Positions 34,441 through 50,500 of a stretch of DNA of 64,000 nt are shown here, in pieces. How positions within the stretch are numbered: position 1 is the stretch's first letter; every line of letters starts with the position of its first letter. Under the pieces are notes generated by a model. That model searched no databases. It was not told the origin of the DNA and was given only the letters and a program-made list of their open reading frames with translations. Source of the DNA: Paragordius varius (lineage: Eukaryota; Nematomorpha); contig OZ176054.1 in the NCBI GenBank assembly GCA_964247055.1, positions 4,650,001 to 4,714,000 on the forward strand. The letters run 5' to 3'. A program made the translations under genes and the position numbers.

Positions 34441-37400
34441 TATTAGCATGGGTAATATAAAGTGATTGTTGAAAAGTGATGGTTGATTGTTGGATATTCT
34501 AATATTAGCATGGGTAATATAAATTGATTGTTTAGAAGTTATGGTTGATTGTTGGATAATCTAATATTAGCATGGGTGATATAAATTAATTGTTGAAAAG
34601 TGATGGTTGATTGTTGGATATTCTAATATTAGCATGGCTAATATAAATTGATTGTTGAAAAATCATGGTTGATTGTTGGATATTCTAATATTAGCATGGG
34701 TAATATAAATTGATTGTTGAAAAGTTATGGTTGATTGTTCGATAATCTAATATTAGCATGGGTAATATAAATTAATTGTTGAAAAGTGATGGTTGATTGT
34801 TGGATATTTTAATATTAGCATGGGTAATATAAATTAATTGTTGAAAAGTGATGGTTGATTGTTGGATATTCTAATATTAGCATGGGTAATATAAATTGAA
34901 TGTTGAAAAGTCATGGTTGATTGTTGGATATTCAAATATTAGCATGGGTAATATAAATTGATTGTTGAAAAGTGATGGTTGATTGTTGGATAGTCTAAAA
35001 TTAGCATGGGTAATATAAATTGATTGTTGAAAAATCATGGTTGATTGTTGGATATTCTAATATTATCATGGGTAATATAAATTGATTGTTGAAAAGTCAT
35101 AATTGATTGTTGGATATTATAATATTAGCATGGGTAATATAAATTGATTGTTGAAAAGTCATAATTGATTGTTGGATATTCTAATATTAACATGGGTAAT
35201 AGAAATTAATTGTTGAAAAGTGATGGTTGATTGTTGGATATTCTAATATTAGCATGGGTAATATAAATTGATTGTTGAAAAGTTATGGTTGATTGTTGGA
35301 TATTCTAATATTAGCATGGGTAATATAAATTAATTGTTGAAAAGTGATGGTTGATTTTTGGATATTCTAATATTAGCATGGGTATAATAAATTAATTGTT
35401 GAAAAGTGATGGTTGATTGTTGGATATTCTAATATTAGCATGGGTAATATAAATTGATTGTTGAAAAGTTATGGTTGATTGTTGGATAATCTAATATTAG
35501 CATGGGTGATATAAATTAATTGTTGAAAAGTGATGGTTGATTGTTGGATATTCTAATATTAGCATGGGTAATATAAATTGATTGTTGAAAAGTCATAATG
35601 ATTGTTGGATATTCTAATATTAACATGGGTAATATAAATTAATTGTTGAAAAGTGATGGTTGATTTTTGGATATTCTAATATTAGCATGGGTGATATAAA
35701 CTAATTGTTGAAAAGTGATGGGTTGGATAGTCTAATATTAGCATGAGTAATATAAATTGATTGTTGAAAAATCATGGTTGATTGTTGGATATTTCTAATA
35801 TTATCATGGGTAATATAAGTTGATTGTTGAAAAGTCATAATTAATTGTTGAATATTCTAATATTAACATGGGTAATATAAATTAATTGTTGAAAAGTGAT
35901 GGTGATTGTTGGATATTCTAATATTAGCATGGGTAATATAAATTGATTGTTGAAAAGTTATGGTTGATTGTTGGATATTCTAATATTAGCATGGGTAATA
36001 TAAATTAATTGTTGAAAAGTGATGGTTGATTTTTGGATATTCTAATATTAGCATGGGTAATATAAATTAGTTGTTGAAAAGTGATGGTTGATTGTTGGAT
36101 ATTCTAATATTAGCATGGGTAATATAAATTGATATTTGAAAAGTCATGGTTGATTGTTGGATATTCTAATATTAGCATGGGTAATATAAATTAATTGTTG
36201 AAAAGTGATGGTTGATTGTTGGATATTCTAATATTAGCATGAATAATATAAATTGATTGTTGAAAAGTCATGGTTGATTGTTCGATATTCAAATATTAGC
36301 ATGGGTAATATAAATTGATTGTTGAAAAGTTATGGTTGATTGTTGGATAATCTAATATTAGCATGGGTGATATAAATTAATTGTTGAAAAGTGATGGTTG
36401 ATTGTTGGATATTCTAATATTAGCGTGGGTAATATAAATTGATTGTTGAAAAATCATGGTTGATTGTTGGATATTCTAATATTACCATGGGTAATGTAAA
36501 TTGATTGTTACAAAGTCATAATTGATTGTTGGATATTCTAATATTAACATGGGTAATATAAATTAATTGTTGAAAAGTGATGGTTGATTGTTGGATATTC
36601 TAATATTAGCATGGGTAATATAAATTGATTGTTGAAAAGTCATGGTTGATTGTTGGATATTCTAATATTAGCATGGGTAATATAAATTGATTGTTGAAAA
36701 GTGATGGTTGATTGTTGGTTCTAATATTAGCATGAATAATATAAATTGATTGTTGAAAAGTCATGGTTGATTGTTGGATAATCTAATATTAGCATGGGTA
36801 ATATAAATTGATTGTTGAAAAGTTATGGTTGATTGTTGGATAATCTAATATTAGCATGGGTGATATAAATTAATTGTTGAAAAGTGATGGTTGATTGTTG
36901 GATATTCTAATATTAGCATAGCTAATATAAATTGATTGTTGAAAAATCATGGTTGATTGTTGGATATTCTAATATTAGCATGGGTAATATAAATTGATTG
37001 TTGAAAAGTTATGGTTGATTGTTCGATAATCTAATATTAGCATGGGTAATATAAATTGATATTTGAAAAGTCATGGTTGATTGTTGGATATTCTAATATT
37101 AGCATGGGTAATATAAATTAATTGTTGAAAAGTGATGGTTGATTGTTGGATATTCTAATATTAGCATGGGTAATATAAATTGAATGTTGAAAAGTCATGG
37201 TTGATTGTTGGATATTCAAATATTAGCATGGGTAATATAAATTGATTGTTGAAAAGTGATGGTTGATTGTTGGATAGTCTAAAATTAGCATGGGTAATAT
37301 AAATTGATTGTTGAAAAATCATGGTTGATTGTTGGATATTCTAATATTATCATGGGTAATATAAATTGATTGTTGAAAAGTCATAATTGATTGTTGGATA

Positions 37401-40400
37401 TTATAATATTAGCATGGGTAATATAAATTGATTGTTGAAAAGTCATAATTGATTGTTGGATATTCTAATATTAACATGGGTAATAGAAATTAATTGTTGA
37501 AAAGTGATGGTTGATTGTTGGATATTCTAATATTAGCATGGGTAATATAAATTGATTGTTGAAAAGTTATGGTTGATTGTTGGATATTCTAATATTAGCA
37601 TGGGTAATATAAATTAATTGTTGAAAAGTGATGGTTGATTTTTGGATATTCTAATATTAGCATGGGTATAATAAATTAATTGTTGAAAAGTGATGGTTGA
37701 TTGTTGGATATTCTAATATTAGCATGGGTAATATAAATTGATTGTTGAAAAGTTATGGTTGATTGTTGGATAATCTAATATTAGCATGGGTGATATAAAT
37801 TAATTGTTGAAAAGTGATGGTTGATTGTTGGATATTCTAATATTAGCATGGGTGATATAAATTAATTGTTGAAAAGTGATGGTTGATTGTTGGATATTCT
37901 AATATTAGCATGGCTAATATAAATTGATTGTTGAAAAGTGATGGTTGATTTTTGGATATTCTAATATTAGCATGGGTATAATAAATTAATTGTTGAAAAG
38001 TGATGGTTGATTGTTGGATATTTTAATATTAGCATGGGTAATATAAATTAATTGTTGAAAAGTGATGGTTGATTGTTGGATATTCTAATATTAGCATGGG
38101 TAATATAAATTGATTGTTGAAAAGTCATGGTTGATTGTTGGATATTCTAATATTAGCATGGGTAATATAAATTGATTGTTGAAAAATCATGGTTGATTGT
38201 TGGATATTCTAATATTAGCATGGGTAATATAAATTGATTGTTGAAAAGTTATGGTTGATTGTTCGATAATCTAATATTAGCATGGGTAATATAAATTAAT
38301 TGTTGAAAAGTGATGGTTGATTGTTGGATATTTTAATATTAGCATGGGTAATATAAATTAATTGTTGAAAAGTGATGGTTGATTGTTGGATATTCTAATA
38401 TTAGCATGGGTAATATAAATTGATTGTTGAAAAGTCATGGTTGATTGTTGGATATTCTAATATTAGCATGGGTAATATAAATTAATTGTTGAAAAGTGAT
38501 GGTTGATTGTTGGATATTTTAATATTAGCATGGGTAATATAAATTAATTGTTGAAAAGTGATGGTTGATTGTTGGATATTCTAATATTAGCGTGGGTAAT
38601 ATAAATTGATTGTTGAAAAATCATGGTTGATTGTTGGATATTCTAGCATGGGTAATGTAAATTGATTGTTGAAAAGTCATAATTGATTGTTGGATATTCT
38701 AATATTAACATGGGTAATATAAATTAATTGTTGAAAAGTCATAATTGATTGTTGGATATTATAATATTAGCATGGGTAATATAAATTAATTGTTGAAAAG
38801 TGATGGTTGATTGTTGGATATTCTAATATTAGCATGGGTAATATAAATTGATTGTTGAAAAGTCATGGTTGATTGTTGGATATTCTAATATTAGCATGGG
38901 TAATATAAATTGATTGTTGAAAAATCATGGTTGATTGTTGGATATTCTAATATTAGCATGGGTAATATAAATTGATTGTTGAAAAGTTATGGTTGATTGT
39001 TCGATAATCTAATATTAGCATGGGTAATATAAATTAATTGTTGAAAATTGATGGTTGATTGTTGGATATTTTAATATTAGCATGGGTAATATAAATTAAT
39101 TGTTGAAAAGTGATGGTTGATTGTTGGATATTCTAATATTAGCATGGGTAATATAAATTGATTGTTGAAAAGTCATGGTTGATTGTTGGATATTCTAATA
39201 TTAGCATGGGTAATATAAATTAATTGTTGAAAAGTGATGGTTGATTGTTGGATATTTTAATATTAGCATGGGTAATATAAATTAATTGTTGAAAAGTGAT
39301 GGTTGATTGTTGGATATTCTAATATTAGCGTGGGTAATATAAATTGATTGTTGAAAAATCATGGTTGATTGTTGGTTATTCTAGCATGGGTAATGTAAAT
39401 TGATTGTTGAAAAGTCATAATTGATTGTTGGATATTCTAATATTAACATGGGTAATATAAATTAATTGTTGAAAAGTCATAATTGATTGTTGGATATTAT
39501 AATATTAGCATGGGTAATATAAATTGATTGTTGAAAAGTCATAATTGATTGTTGGATATTCTAATATTAACATGGGTAATAGAAATTAATTGTTGAAAAG
39601 TTATGGTTGATTGTTGGATATTCTAATATTAGCATGGGTAATATAAATTAATTGTTGAAAAGTGATGGTTGATTGTTGGATATTCAAATATTAGCATGGG
39701 TAATATAAATTAATTGTTGAAAAGTGATGGTTGATTGTTGGATATTCTAATATTAGCATGGGTAATATAAATTGATTGTTGAAAAGTCATGGTTGATTGT
39801 TGGATATTCAAATATTAGCATGGGTAATATAAATTGATTGTTGAAAAGTGATGGTTGATTGTTGGATAGTCTAAAATTAGCATGGGTAATATAAATTGAT
39901 TGTTGAAAAGTCATAATTGATTGTTGGATATTCTAATATTAGCATGGGTAATATAAATTGATTGTTGAAAAGTCATGGTTGATTGTTGGATATTCAAATA
40001 TTAGCATGGGTAATATAAATTAATTGTTGAAAAGTGATGGTTGATTGTTGGATATTCTAATATTAGCATGAATAATATAAATTGATTGTTGAAAAGTCAT
40101 GGTTGATTGTTGGATATTCAAATATTAGCATGGGTAATATAAATTGATTGTTGAAAAGTTATGGTTGATTGTTGGATAATCTAATATTAGCATGGGTGAT
40201 ATAAATTAATTGTTGAAAAGTGATGGTTGATTGTTGGATATTCTAATATTAGCGTGGGTAATATAAATTGATTGTTGAAAAATCATGGTTGATTGTTGGA
40301 TATTCTAATATTAGCATGGGTAATGTAAATTGATTGTTGAAAAGTCATAATTGATTGTTGGATATTCTAATATTAACATGGGTAATATAAATTAATTGTT

Positions 40401-41550
40401 GAAAAGTTATGGTTGATTGTTGGATATTCTAATATTAGCATGGGTAATATAAATTGATTGTTGAAAGTCATGGTTGATTGTTGGATATTCTAATATTAGC
40501 ATGGGTAATATAAATTGATTGTTGAAAAGTGATGGTTGATTGTTGGATATTCTAATATTAGCATGAATAATATAAATTGATTGTTGAAAAGTCATGGTTG
40601 ATTGTTGGATAATCTAATATTAGCATGGGTAATATAAATTGATTGTTGAAAAGTTATGGTTGATTGTTGGATAATCTAATATTAGCATGGGTGATATAAA
40701 TTAATGGTTGAAAAGTGATGGTTGATTGTTGGATATTCTAATATTAGCATGGGTAATATAAATTGATTGTTGAAAAATCATGGTTGATTGTTGGATATTC
40801 TAATATTAGCATGGGTAATATAAATTGATTGTTGAAAAGTTATGGTTGATTGTTGGATAATCTAATATTAGCATGGGTAATATAAATTAATTGTTGAAAA
40901 GTGATGGTTGATTGTTGGATATTCTAATATTAGCATGGGTAATATATATTGATTATTGAAAAGTCATGGTTGATTGTTGGATAATCTAATATTAGCATGG
41001 GTGATATAAATTAATTGTTGAAAAGTGATGGTTGATTGTTGGATATTCAAATATTAGTATGGGTAATATAAATTGATTGTTGAAAAATCATGGTTGATTG
41101 TTGGATATTCTAATATTAGCATGGGTAATATAAATTGATTGTTGAAAAGTCATAATTGATTGTTGGATATTCTTATATTAACATGGGTAATATAAATTAA
41201 TTGTTGAAAAGTGATGGTTGATTGTTGGATATTCTAATATTAGCATGGGTAATATAAATTGATTGTTGAAAAGTTATGGTTGATTGTTGGATAATCTAAT
41301 ATTAGCATGGTTAATATAAATTAATTGTTGAAAAGTGATGGTTGATTGTTGGATATTCAAATATTAGCATGGATAATATAAATTGATTGTTGAAAAGTTA
41401 TGGTTGATTGTTGGATATTCTAATATTAGCATGGGTAATATAAATTAATTGTTGAAAAATCATGGTTGATTGTTGGATATTCTAATATTAGCATGGGTAA
41501 TATAAATTAATTGTTGAAAAGTGATGGTTGATTGTTGGATATTCTAATAT
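34440..41550. repeat. satellite zone C: 738-bp and 2284-bp duplications
   Basis: Marked by GTCATGG, GTCATAATTGATTG, GTGATATAAATTAATTG and GTTCGATAATC units. The landmark GGTATAATAA at 35381 recurs at 37665 and TTGAATGTTG also recurs 2284 bp on, so a block of about 37 units was duplicated. GTTCGATAAT at 38261 and 38999, and TTCTAGCATG at 38641 and 39379, show a 12-unit tandem repeat of exactly 738 bp. Confidence 0.8.
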
Positions 41551-44500
41551 TAGCATGGGTATGAAAGTGATGGTTGATTGTTGGATATTCTAATATTAGC
41601 ATGGTTAAAATAAATTTATTGTTGAAAGTGATGGTTTATTGTTGGATATTCTAATATTAGCATGGGTTATATAAATTGATTGTTGAAAGTGATGGTTGAT
41701 TGTTGGATAATCTAATATTAGCTTGGGTAATATGAATTGATTGTTGAAAAGTGATGGTTTATTGTTGGATATTCTAATATTAGCAGTGATGGTTGATTGT
41801 TGGATATTCTAATATTAGCATGGGTAAAATAAATTTATTGTTGAAAGTGATGGTTGATTGTTGGATATTCTAATATTAACATGGGTAATATAAATTTAGT
41901 GTGTAAAAGTGATGGTTGATTGTTGGATATTCTAATATTAGCATGGTTAAAATTAATTTACTGTTGAAAAGTGATGGTTGATTGGATGTTCTATTAGCAT
42001 GGGTAATATAAATTGATTGTTGAAAAGTGATGGTCGATTGTTGGATTTTCAAATACTAGCATGGGTTATATAAATTGATTGTTGAAAGTGATGGTTGATT
42101 GTTGGATATTCTAATATTAGCTTGGGTAATATGAATTGATTGTTGAAAAGTGATGGTTGATTGTTAGATATTCTAATATTAGCATGGGTAAAATAAATTT
42201 ATTGTTGAAAGTGATGGTTGATTGTTGGATATTCTAATATTAGTATGGGTAATATATATTTAGTGTGTAAAAGTGATGGTTGATTGTTGGATATTCTAAT
42301 ATTAGCATGGGTAATATAAATTGATTGTTGAAAAGTGATGGTTGATTGTTGGATATTCTAATATTAGCATGGGTAATATAAATTGATTGTTGAAAGTGAT
42401 GGTTGATTGTTGGATATTCTAATATTAGCATGGTTAAAATTAATTTACTGTTGAAAAGTGATGGTTGATTGGATGTTCTATTAGCATGGGTAATATAAAT
42501 TGATTGTTGAAAAGTGATGGTCGATTGTTGGATATTCAAATATTAGCATGGGTTATATAAATTGATTGTTGAAAGTGATGGTTGATTGTTGGATATTCTA
42601 ATATTAGCTTGGGTAATATGAAGAGATTGTTGAAAAGTGATGGTTGATTGTTGGATATTCTAATATTAGCATGGGTAAAATAAATTTATTGTTGAAAGTG
42701 ATGGTTGATTGTTGGATATTCTAATATTAGCATGGGTAATATAAATTTAGTGTGTAAAAGTGGTGGTTGATTGTTGGATATTCTAATATTAGCATGGGTA
42801 ATATAAATTGATTGTTGAAAAGTGATGGTTGATTGTTGGATATTCTAATATTAGCATGGGTAATATAAATTGATTTTTGAAAGTGATGGTTGATTGTTGG
42901 ATATTCTAATATTAGCATGGTTAAAATTAATTTACTGTTGAAAAGTGATGGTTGATTGGATGTTCTATTAGCATGGGTAATATAAATTGATTGTTGAAAA
43001 GTGATGGTCGATTGTTGGATATTCAAATATTAGCATGGGTTATATAAATTGATTGTTGAAAGTGATGGTTGATTGTTGGATATTCTAATATTAGCTTGGG
43101 TAATATGAATTGATTGTTGAAAAGTGATGGTTGATTGTTGGATATTCTAATATTAGCATGGGTAATATAAATTGATTGTTGAAAGTGATGGTTGATTGTT
43201 GGATATTCTAATATTAGCATGGGTAATATAAATTTAGTGTGTAAAAGTGATGGTTGATTGTTGGATATTCTAATATTAGCATGGGTATAAATTGATTGTT
43301 GAAAGTGATGGTTGATTTTTGGATATTCTAATATTAGCATGGTTAAAATTAATTTACTGTTGAAAAGTGATGGTTGATTGGATGTTCTATTAGCATGGGT
43401 AATATAAATTGATTGTTGAAAAGTGATGGTCAATTGTTGGATATTCAAATATTAGCATGGGTTATATAAATTGATTGTTGAAAGTGATGGTTGATTGTTG
43501 GATATTCAAATATTAGCTTGGGTTATATAAATTGATTGTTGAAAAGTGATGGTTGATTGTTTTATATTCTAATATTAGCATGGGTTATATAAATTGATTG
43601 TTGAAAAGTGATGGTTGATTGTTGGATATCCCAATATTAGCATGGGTAATATAAATTGAATGTTGAAAGTGATGGTTTATTGTTGGATATTCTAATATTA
43701 GCATGGTTAAAATAAATTTATTGTTTAAAGTGATGGTTGATTGTTGGATATTCTAATATTAGCATGGTTAAAATAAATTTATTGTTGAAAGTGATGGTTG
43801 ATTGTTGGATATTCTAATATTAGCGTGGTTAAAATTAATTTACTGTTGAAAAGTGATGGTTGATTGGATGTTCTATTAGCATGGGTAATATAAATTGATT
43901 GTTGAAAAGTGATGGTCGATTGTTGGATATTCAAATATTAGCATGGGTTATATAAATTGATTGTTGAAAGTGATGGTTGATTGTTGGATATTCTAATATT
44001 AGGTTGGGTAATATGAATTGATTGTTGAAAAGTGATGGTTGATTGTTGGATATTCTAATATTAGCATGGGTAATATAAATTGACTGTTGAAAGTGATGGT
44101 TGATTGTTGGATATTCTAATATTAGCATGGGTAATATAAATTTAGTGTCTAAAAGTGATGGTTGATTGTTGGATATTCTAATATTAGCTTGGGTAATATA
44201 AATTGATTGTTGAAAGTGATGGTTGATTTTTGGATATTCTAATATTAGCATGGTTAAAATTAATTTACTGTTGAAAAGTGATGGTTGATTGGATGTTCTA
44301 TTAGCATGGGTAATATAAATTGATTGTTGAAAAGTGATGGTCGATTGTTGGATATTCAAATATTAGCATGGGTTATATAAATTGATTGTTGAAAGTGATG
44401 GTTGATTGTTGGATATTCAAATATTAGCTTGGGTTATATAAATTGATTGTTGAAAAGTGATGGTTGATTGTTGGATATTCTAATATTAGCATGGGTAATA

Positions 44501-47500
44501 TAAATTTAGTGTGTAAAAGTGATGGTTGATTGTTGGATATTCTAATATTAGCATGGGTTATATAAATTGATTGTTGAAAAGTGATGGTTGATTGTTGGAT
44601 ATCCCAATATTAGCATGGGTAATATAAATTGATTGTTGAAAAGTGATGGTTGATTGTTGGATATTCAAATATTAGCATGGGTTATATAAATTGATTGTTG
44701 AAAAGTGATGGTTGATTGTTGGATATCCCAATATTAGCATGGGTAATATAAATTGATTGTTGAAAGTGATGGTTTATTGTTGGATATTCTAATATTAGCA
44801 TGGTTAAAATAAATTTATTGTTTAAAGTGATGGTTGATTGTTGGATATTCTAATATTAGCATGGTTAAAATAAATTTATTGTTGAAAGTGATGGTTTATT
44901 GTTGGATATTCTAATATTAGCATGGGTTATATAAATTGATTGTTGAAAGTGATGGTTGATTGTTGGATATTCTAATATTAGCTTGGGTAATATGAATTGA
45001 TTGTTGAAAAGTGATGGTTTATTGTTGGATATTCTAATATTAGCAGTGATGGTTGATTGTTGGATATTCTAATATTAGCATGGGTAAAATAAATTTATTG
45101 TTGAAAGTGATGGTTGATTGTTGGATATTCTAATATTAGCATGGGTAATATAAATTTAGTGTGTAAAAGTGATGGTTGATTGTTGGATATTCTAATATTA
45201 GCATGGGTATTATAAATTTATTGTTGAAAAGTGATGGTTGATTGTTGGATATTCTAATATTAGCATGGGTAATATAAATTGATTGTTGAAAGTGATGGTT
45301 GATTGTTGGATATTCTAATATTAGCATGGTTAAAATTAATTTACTGTTGAAAAGTGATGGTTGATTGGATGTTCTATTAGCATGGGTAATATAAATTGAT
45401 TGTTGAAAAGTGATGGTCGATTGTTGGATATTCAAATATTAGCATGGGTTATATAAATTGATTGTTGAAAGTGATGGTTGATTGTTGGATATTCTAATAT
45501 TAGCTTGGGTAATATGAATTGATTGTTGAAAAGTGATGGTTGATTGTTGGATATTCTAATATTAGCATGGGTAAAATAAATTTATTGTTGAAAGTGATGG
45601 TTGATTGTTGGATATTCTAATATTAGCATGGGTAATATAAATTTAGTGTGTAAAAGTGGTGGTTGATTGTTGGATATTCTAATATTAGCATGGGTAATAT
45701 AAATTGATTGTTGAAAAGTGATGGTTGATTGTTGAATATTCTAATATTAGCATGGGTAATATAAATTGATTGTTGAAAAGTGATGGTTGATTGTTGAATA
45801 TTCTAATATTAGCATGGGTAATATAAATTGATTGTTGAAAGTGATGGTTGATTGTTGGATATTCTAATATTAGCATGAATAATATAAATTGATTGTTGAA
45901 AAGTCATGGTTGATTGTTCGATATTCAAATATTAGCATGGGTAATATAAATTGATTGTTGAAAAGTGATGGTTGATTGGATGCTCTATTAGCATGGGTAA
46001 TATAAATTGATTGTTGAAAAGTGATGGTCGATTGTTGGATATTCAAATATTAGCATGGGTTATATAAATTGATTGTTGAAAGTGATGGTTGATTGTTGGA
46101 TATTCAAATATTAGCTTGGGTTATATAAATTGATTGTTGAAAAGTGATGGTTGATTGTTGGATATTCTAATATTAGCATGGGTAATATAAATTTAGTGTG
46201 TAAAAGTGATGGTTGATTGTTGGATATTCTAATATTAGCATGGGTTATATAAATTGATTGTTGAAAAGTGATGGTTGATTGTTGGATATCCCAATATTAG
46301 CATGGGTAATATAAATTGAATGTTGAAAGTGATGGTTTATTGTTGGATATTCTAATATTAGCATGGTTAAAATAAATTTATTGTTTAAAGTGATGGTTGA
46401 TTGTTGGATATTCTAATATTAGCATGGTTAAAATAAATTTATTGTTGAAAGTGATGGTTGATTGTTGGATATTCTAATATTAGCATGGTTAAAATTAATT
46501 TACTGTTGAAAAGTGATGGTTGATTGGATGTTCTATTAGCATGGGTAATATAAATTGATTGTTGAAAAGTGATGGTCGATTGTTGGATATTCAAATATTA
46601 GCATGGGTTATATAAATTGATTGTTGAAAGTGATGGTTGATTGTTGGATATTCTAATATTAGCTTGGGTAATATGAATTGATTGTTGAAAAGTGATGGTT
46701 GATTGTTGGATATTCTAATATTAGCATGGGTAATATAAATTGATTGTTGAAAGTGATGGTTGATTGTTGGATATTCTAATATTAGCATGGGTAATATAAA
46801 TTTAGTGTGTAAAAGTGATGGTTGATTGTTGGATATTCTAATATTAGCATGGTTAAAATTAATTTACTGTTGAAAGGTGATGGTTGATTGGATGTTCTAT
46901 TAGCATGGGTAATATAAATTGATTGTTGAAAAGTGATGGTCGATTGTTGGATATTCAAATATTAGCATGGGTTATTTAAATTGATTGTTGAAAGTGATGG
47001 TTGATTGTTGGATATTCTAATATTAGCTTGGGTAATATGAATTGATTGTTGAAAAGTGATGGTTGATTGTTGGATATTCTAATATTAGCATGGGTAATAT
47101 AAATTGATTGTTGAAAGTGATGGTTGATTTTTGGATATTCTAATATTAGCATGGTTAAAATTAATTTACTGTTGAAAGGTGATGGTTGATTGGATGTTCT
47201 ATTAGCATGGGTAATATAAATTGATTGTTGAAAAGTGATGGTCGATTGTTGGATATTCAAATATTAGCATGGGTTATTTAAATTGATTGTTGAAAGTGAT
47301 GGTTGATTGTTGGATATTCTAATATTAGCTTGGGTAATATGAATTGATTGTTGAAAAGTGATGGTTGATTGTTGGATATTCTAATATTAGCATGGGTAAT
47401 ATAAATTGATTGTTGAAAGTGATGGTTGATTGTTGGATATTCTAATATTAGCATGGGTAATATAAATTTAGTGTCTAAAAGTGATGGTTGATTGTTGGAT

Positions 47501-50500
47501 ATTCTAATATTAGCTTGGGTAATATAAATTGATTGTTGAAAGTGATGGTTGATTTTTGGATATTCTAATATTAGCATGGTTAAAATTAATTTACTGTTGA
47601 AAAGTGATGGTTGATTGGATGTTCTATTAGCATGGGTAATATAGATTGATTGTTGAAAAGTGATGGTCGATTGTTGGATATTCAAATATTAGCATGGGTT
47701 ATATAAATTGATTGTTGAAAGTGATGGTTGATTGTTGGATATTCAAATATTAGCTTGGGTTATATAAATTGATTGTTGAAAAGTGATGGTTGATTGTTGG
47801 ATATTCTAATATTAGCATGGGTAATATAAATTTAGTGTGTAAAAGTGATGGTTGATTGTTGGATATTCTAATATTAGCATGGGTTATATAAATTGATTGT
47901 TGAAAAGTGATGGTTGATTGTTGGATATCCCAATATTAGCATGGGTAATATAAATTGATTGTTGAAAAGTGATGGTTGATTGTTGGATATTCTAATATTA
48001 GCATGGGTAATATAAATTGATTGTTGAAAAGTGATGGTTGATTGTTGGATATTCAAATATTAGCATGGGTTATATAAATTGATTGTTGAAAAGTGATGGT
48101 TGATTGTTGGATATCCCAATATTAGCATGGGTAATATAAATTGATTGTTGAAAGTGATGGTTTATTGTTGGATATTCTAATATTAGCATGGTTAAAATAA
48201 ATTTATTGTTTAAAGTGATGGTTGATTGTTGGATATTCTAATATTAGCATGGTTAAAATAAATTTATTGTTGAAAGTGATGGTTTATTGTTGGATATTCT
48301 AATATTAGCATGGGTTATATAAATTGATTGTTGAAAGTGATGGTTGATTGTTGGATATTCTAATATTAGCTTGGGTAATATGAATTGATTGTTGAAAAGT
48401 GATGGTTTATTGTTGGATATTCTAATATTAGCAGTGATGGTTGATTGTTGGATATTCTAATATTAGCATGGGTAAAATAAATTTATTGTTGAAAGTGATG
48501 GTTGATTGTTGGATATTCTAATATTAGCATGGGTAATATAAATTTAGTGTGTAAAAGTGATGGTTGATTGTTGGATATTCTAATATTAGCATGGGTAATA
48601 TAAATTTATTGTTGAAAAGTGATGGTTGATTGTTGGATATTCTAATATTAGCATGGGTAATATAAATTGATTGTTGAAAGTGATGGTTGATTGTTGGATA
48701 TTCTAATATTAGCATGGTTAAAATTAATTTACTGTTGAAAAGTGATGGTTGATTGGATGTTCTATTAGCATGGGTAATATAAATTGATTGTTGAAAAGTG
48801 ATGGTCGATTGTTGGATATTCAAATATTAGCATGGGTTATATAAATTGATTGTTGAAAGTGATGGTTGATTGTTGGATATTCTAATATTAGCTTGGGTAA
48901 TATGAATTGATTGTTGAAAAGTGATGGTTGATTGTTGGATATTCTAATATTAGCATGGGTAAAATAAATTTATTGTTGAAAGTGATGGTTGATTGTTGGA
49001 TATTCTAATATTAGCATGGGTAATATAAATTTAGTGTGTAAAAGTGGTGGTTGATTGTTGGATATTCTAATATTAGCATGGGTAATATAAATTGATTGTT
49101 GAAAAGTGATGGTTGATTGTTGGATATTCTAATATTAGCATGGGTAATATAAATTGATTGTTGAAAGTGATGGTTGATTGTTGGATATTCTAATATTAGC
49201 ATGGTTAAAATTAATTTACTGTTGAAAAGTGATGGTTGATTGGATGTTCTATTAGCATGGGTAATATAAATTGATTGTTGAAAAGTGATGGTCGATTGTT
49301 GGATATTCAAATATTAGCATGGGTTATATAAATTGATTGTTGAAAGTGATGGTTGATTGTTGGATATTCTAATATTAGCTTGGGTAATATGAATTGATTG
49401 TTGAAAAGTGATGGTTGATTGTTGGATATTCTAATATTAGCATGGGTAATATAAATTGATTGTTGAAAGTGATGGTTGATTGTTGGATATTCTAATATTA
49501 GCATGGGTAATATAAATTTAGTGTGTAAAAGTGATGGTTGATTGTTGGATATTCTAATATTAGCATGGGTAATATAAATTGATTGTTGAAAGTGATGGTT
49601 GATTTTTGGATATTCTAATATTAGCATGGTTAAAATTAATTTACTGTTGAAAAGTGATGGTTGATTGGATGTTCTATTAGCATGGGTAATATAAATTGAT
49701 TGTTGAAAAGTGATGGTCGATTGTTGGATATTCAAATATTAGCATGGGTTATATAAATTGATTGTTGAAAGTGATGGTTGATTGTTGGATATTCAAATAT
49801 TAGCTTGGGTTATATAAATTGATTGTTGAAAAGTGATGGTTGATTGTTGGATATTCTAATATTAGCATGGGTAATATAAATTTAGTGTGTAAAAGTGATG
49901 GTTGATTGTTGGATATTCTAATATTAGCATGGGTTATATAAATTGATTGTTGAAAAGTGATGGTTGATTGTTGGATATCCCAATATTAGCATGGGTAATA
50001 TAAATTGATTGTTGAAAGTGATGGTTTATTGTTGGATATTCTAATATTAGCATGGTTAAAATAAATTTATTGTTTAAAGTGATGGTTGATTGTTGGATAT
50101 TCTAATATTAGCATGGTTAAAATAAATTTATTGTTGAAAGTGATGGTTGATTGTTGGATATTCTAATATTAGCATGTTTAAATTAATTTACTGTTGAAAA
50201 GTGATGGTTGATTGGATGTTCTATTAGCATGGGTAATATAGATTGATTGTTGAAAAGTGATGGTCGATTGTTGGATATTCAAATATTAGCATGGGTTATA
50301 TAAATTGATTGTTGAAAGTGATGGTTGATTGTTGGATATTCTAATATTAGCTTGGGTAATATGAATTGATTGTTGAAAAGTGATGGTTGATTGTTGGATA
50401 TTCTAATATTAGCATGGGTAATATAAATTGATTGTTGAAAGTGATGGTTGATTGTTGGATATTCTAATATTAGCATGGGTAATATAAATTTAGTGTGTAA

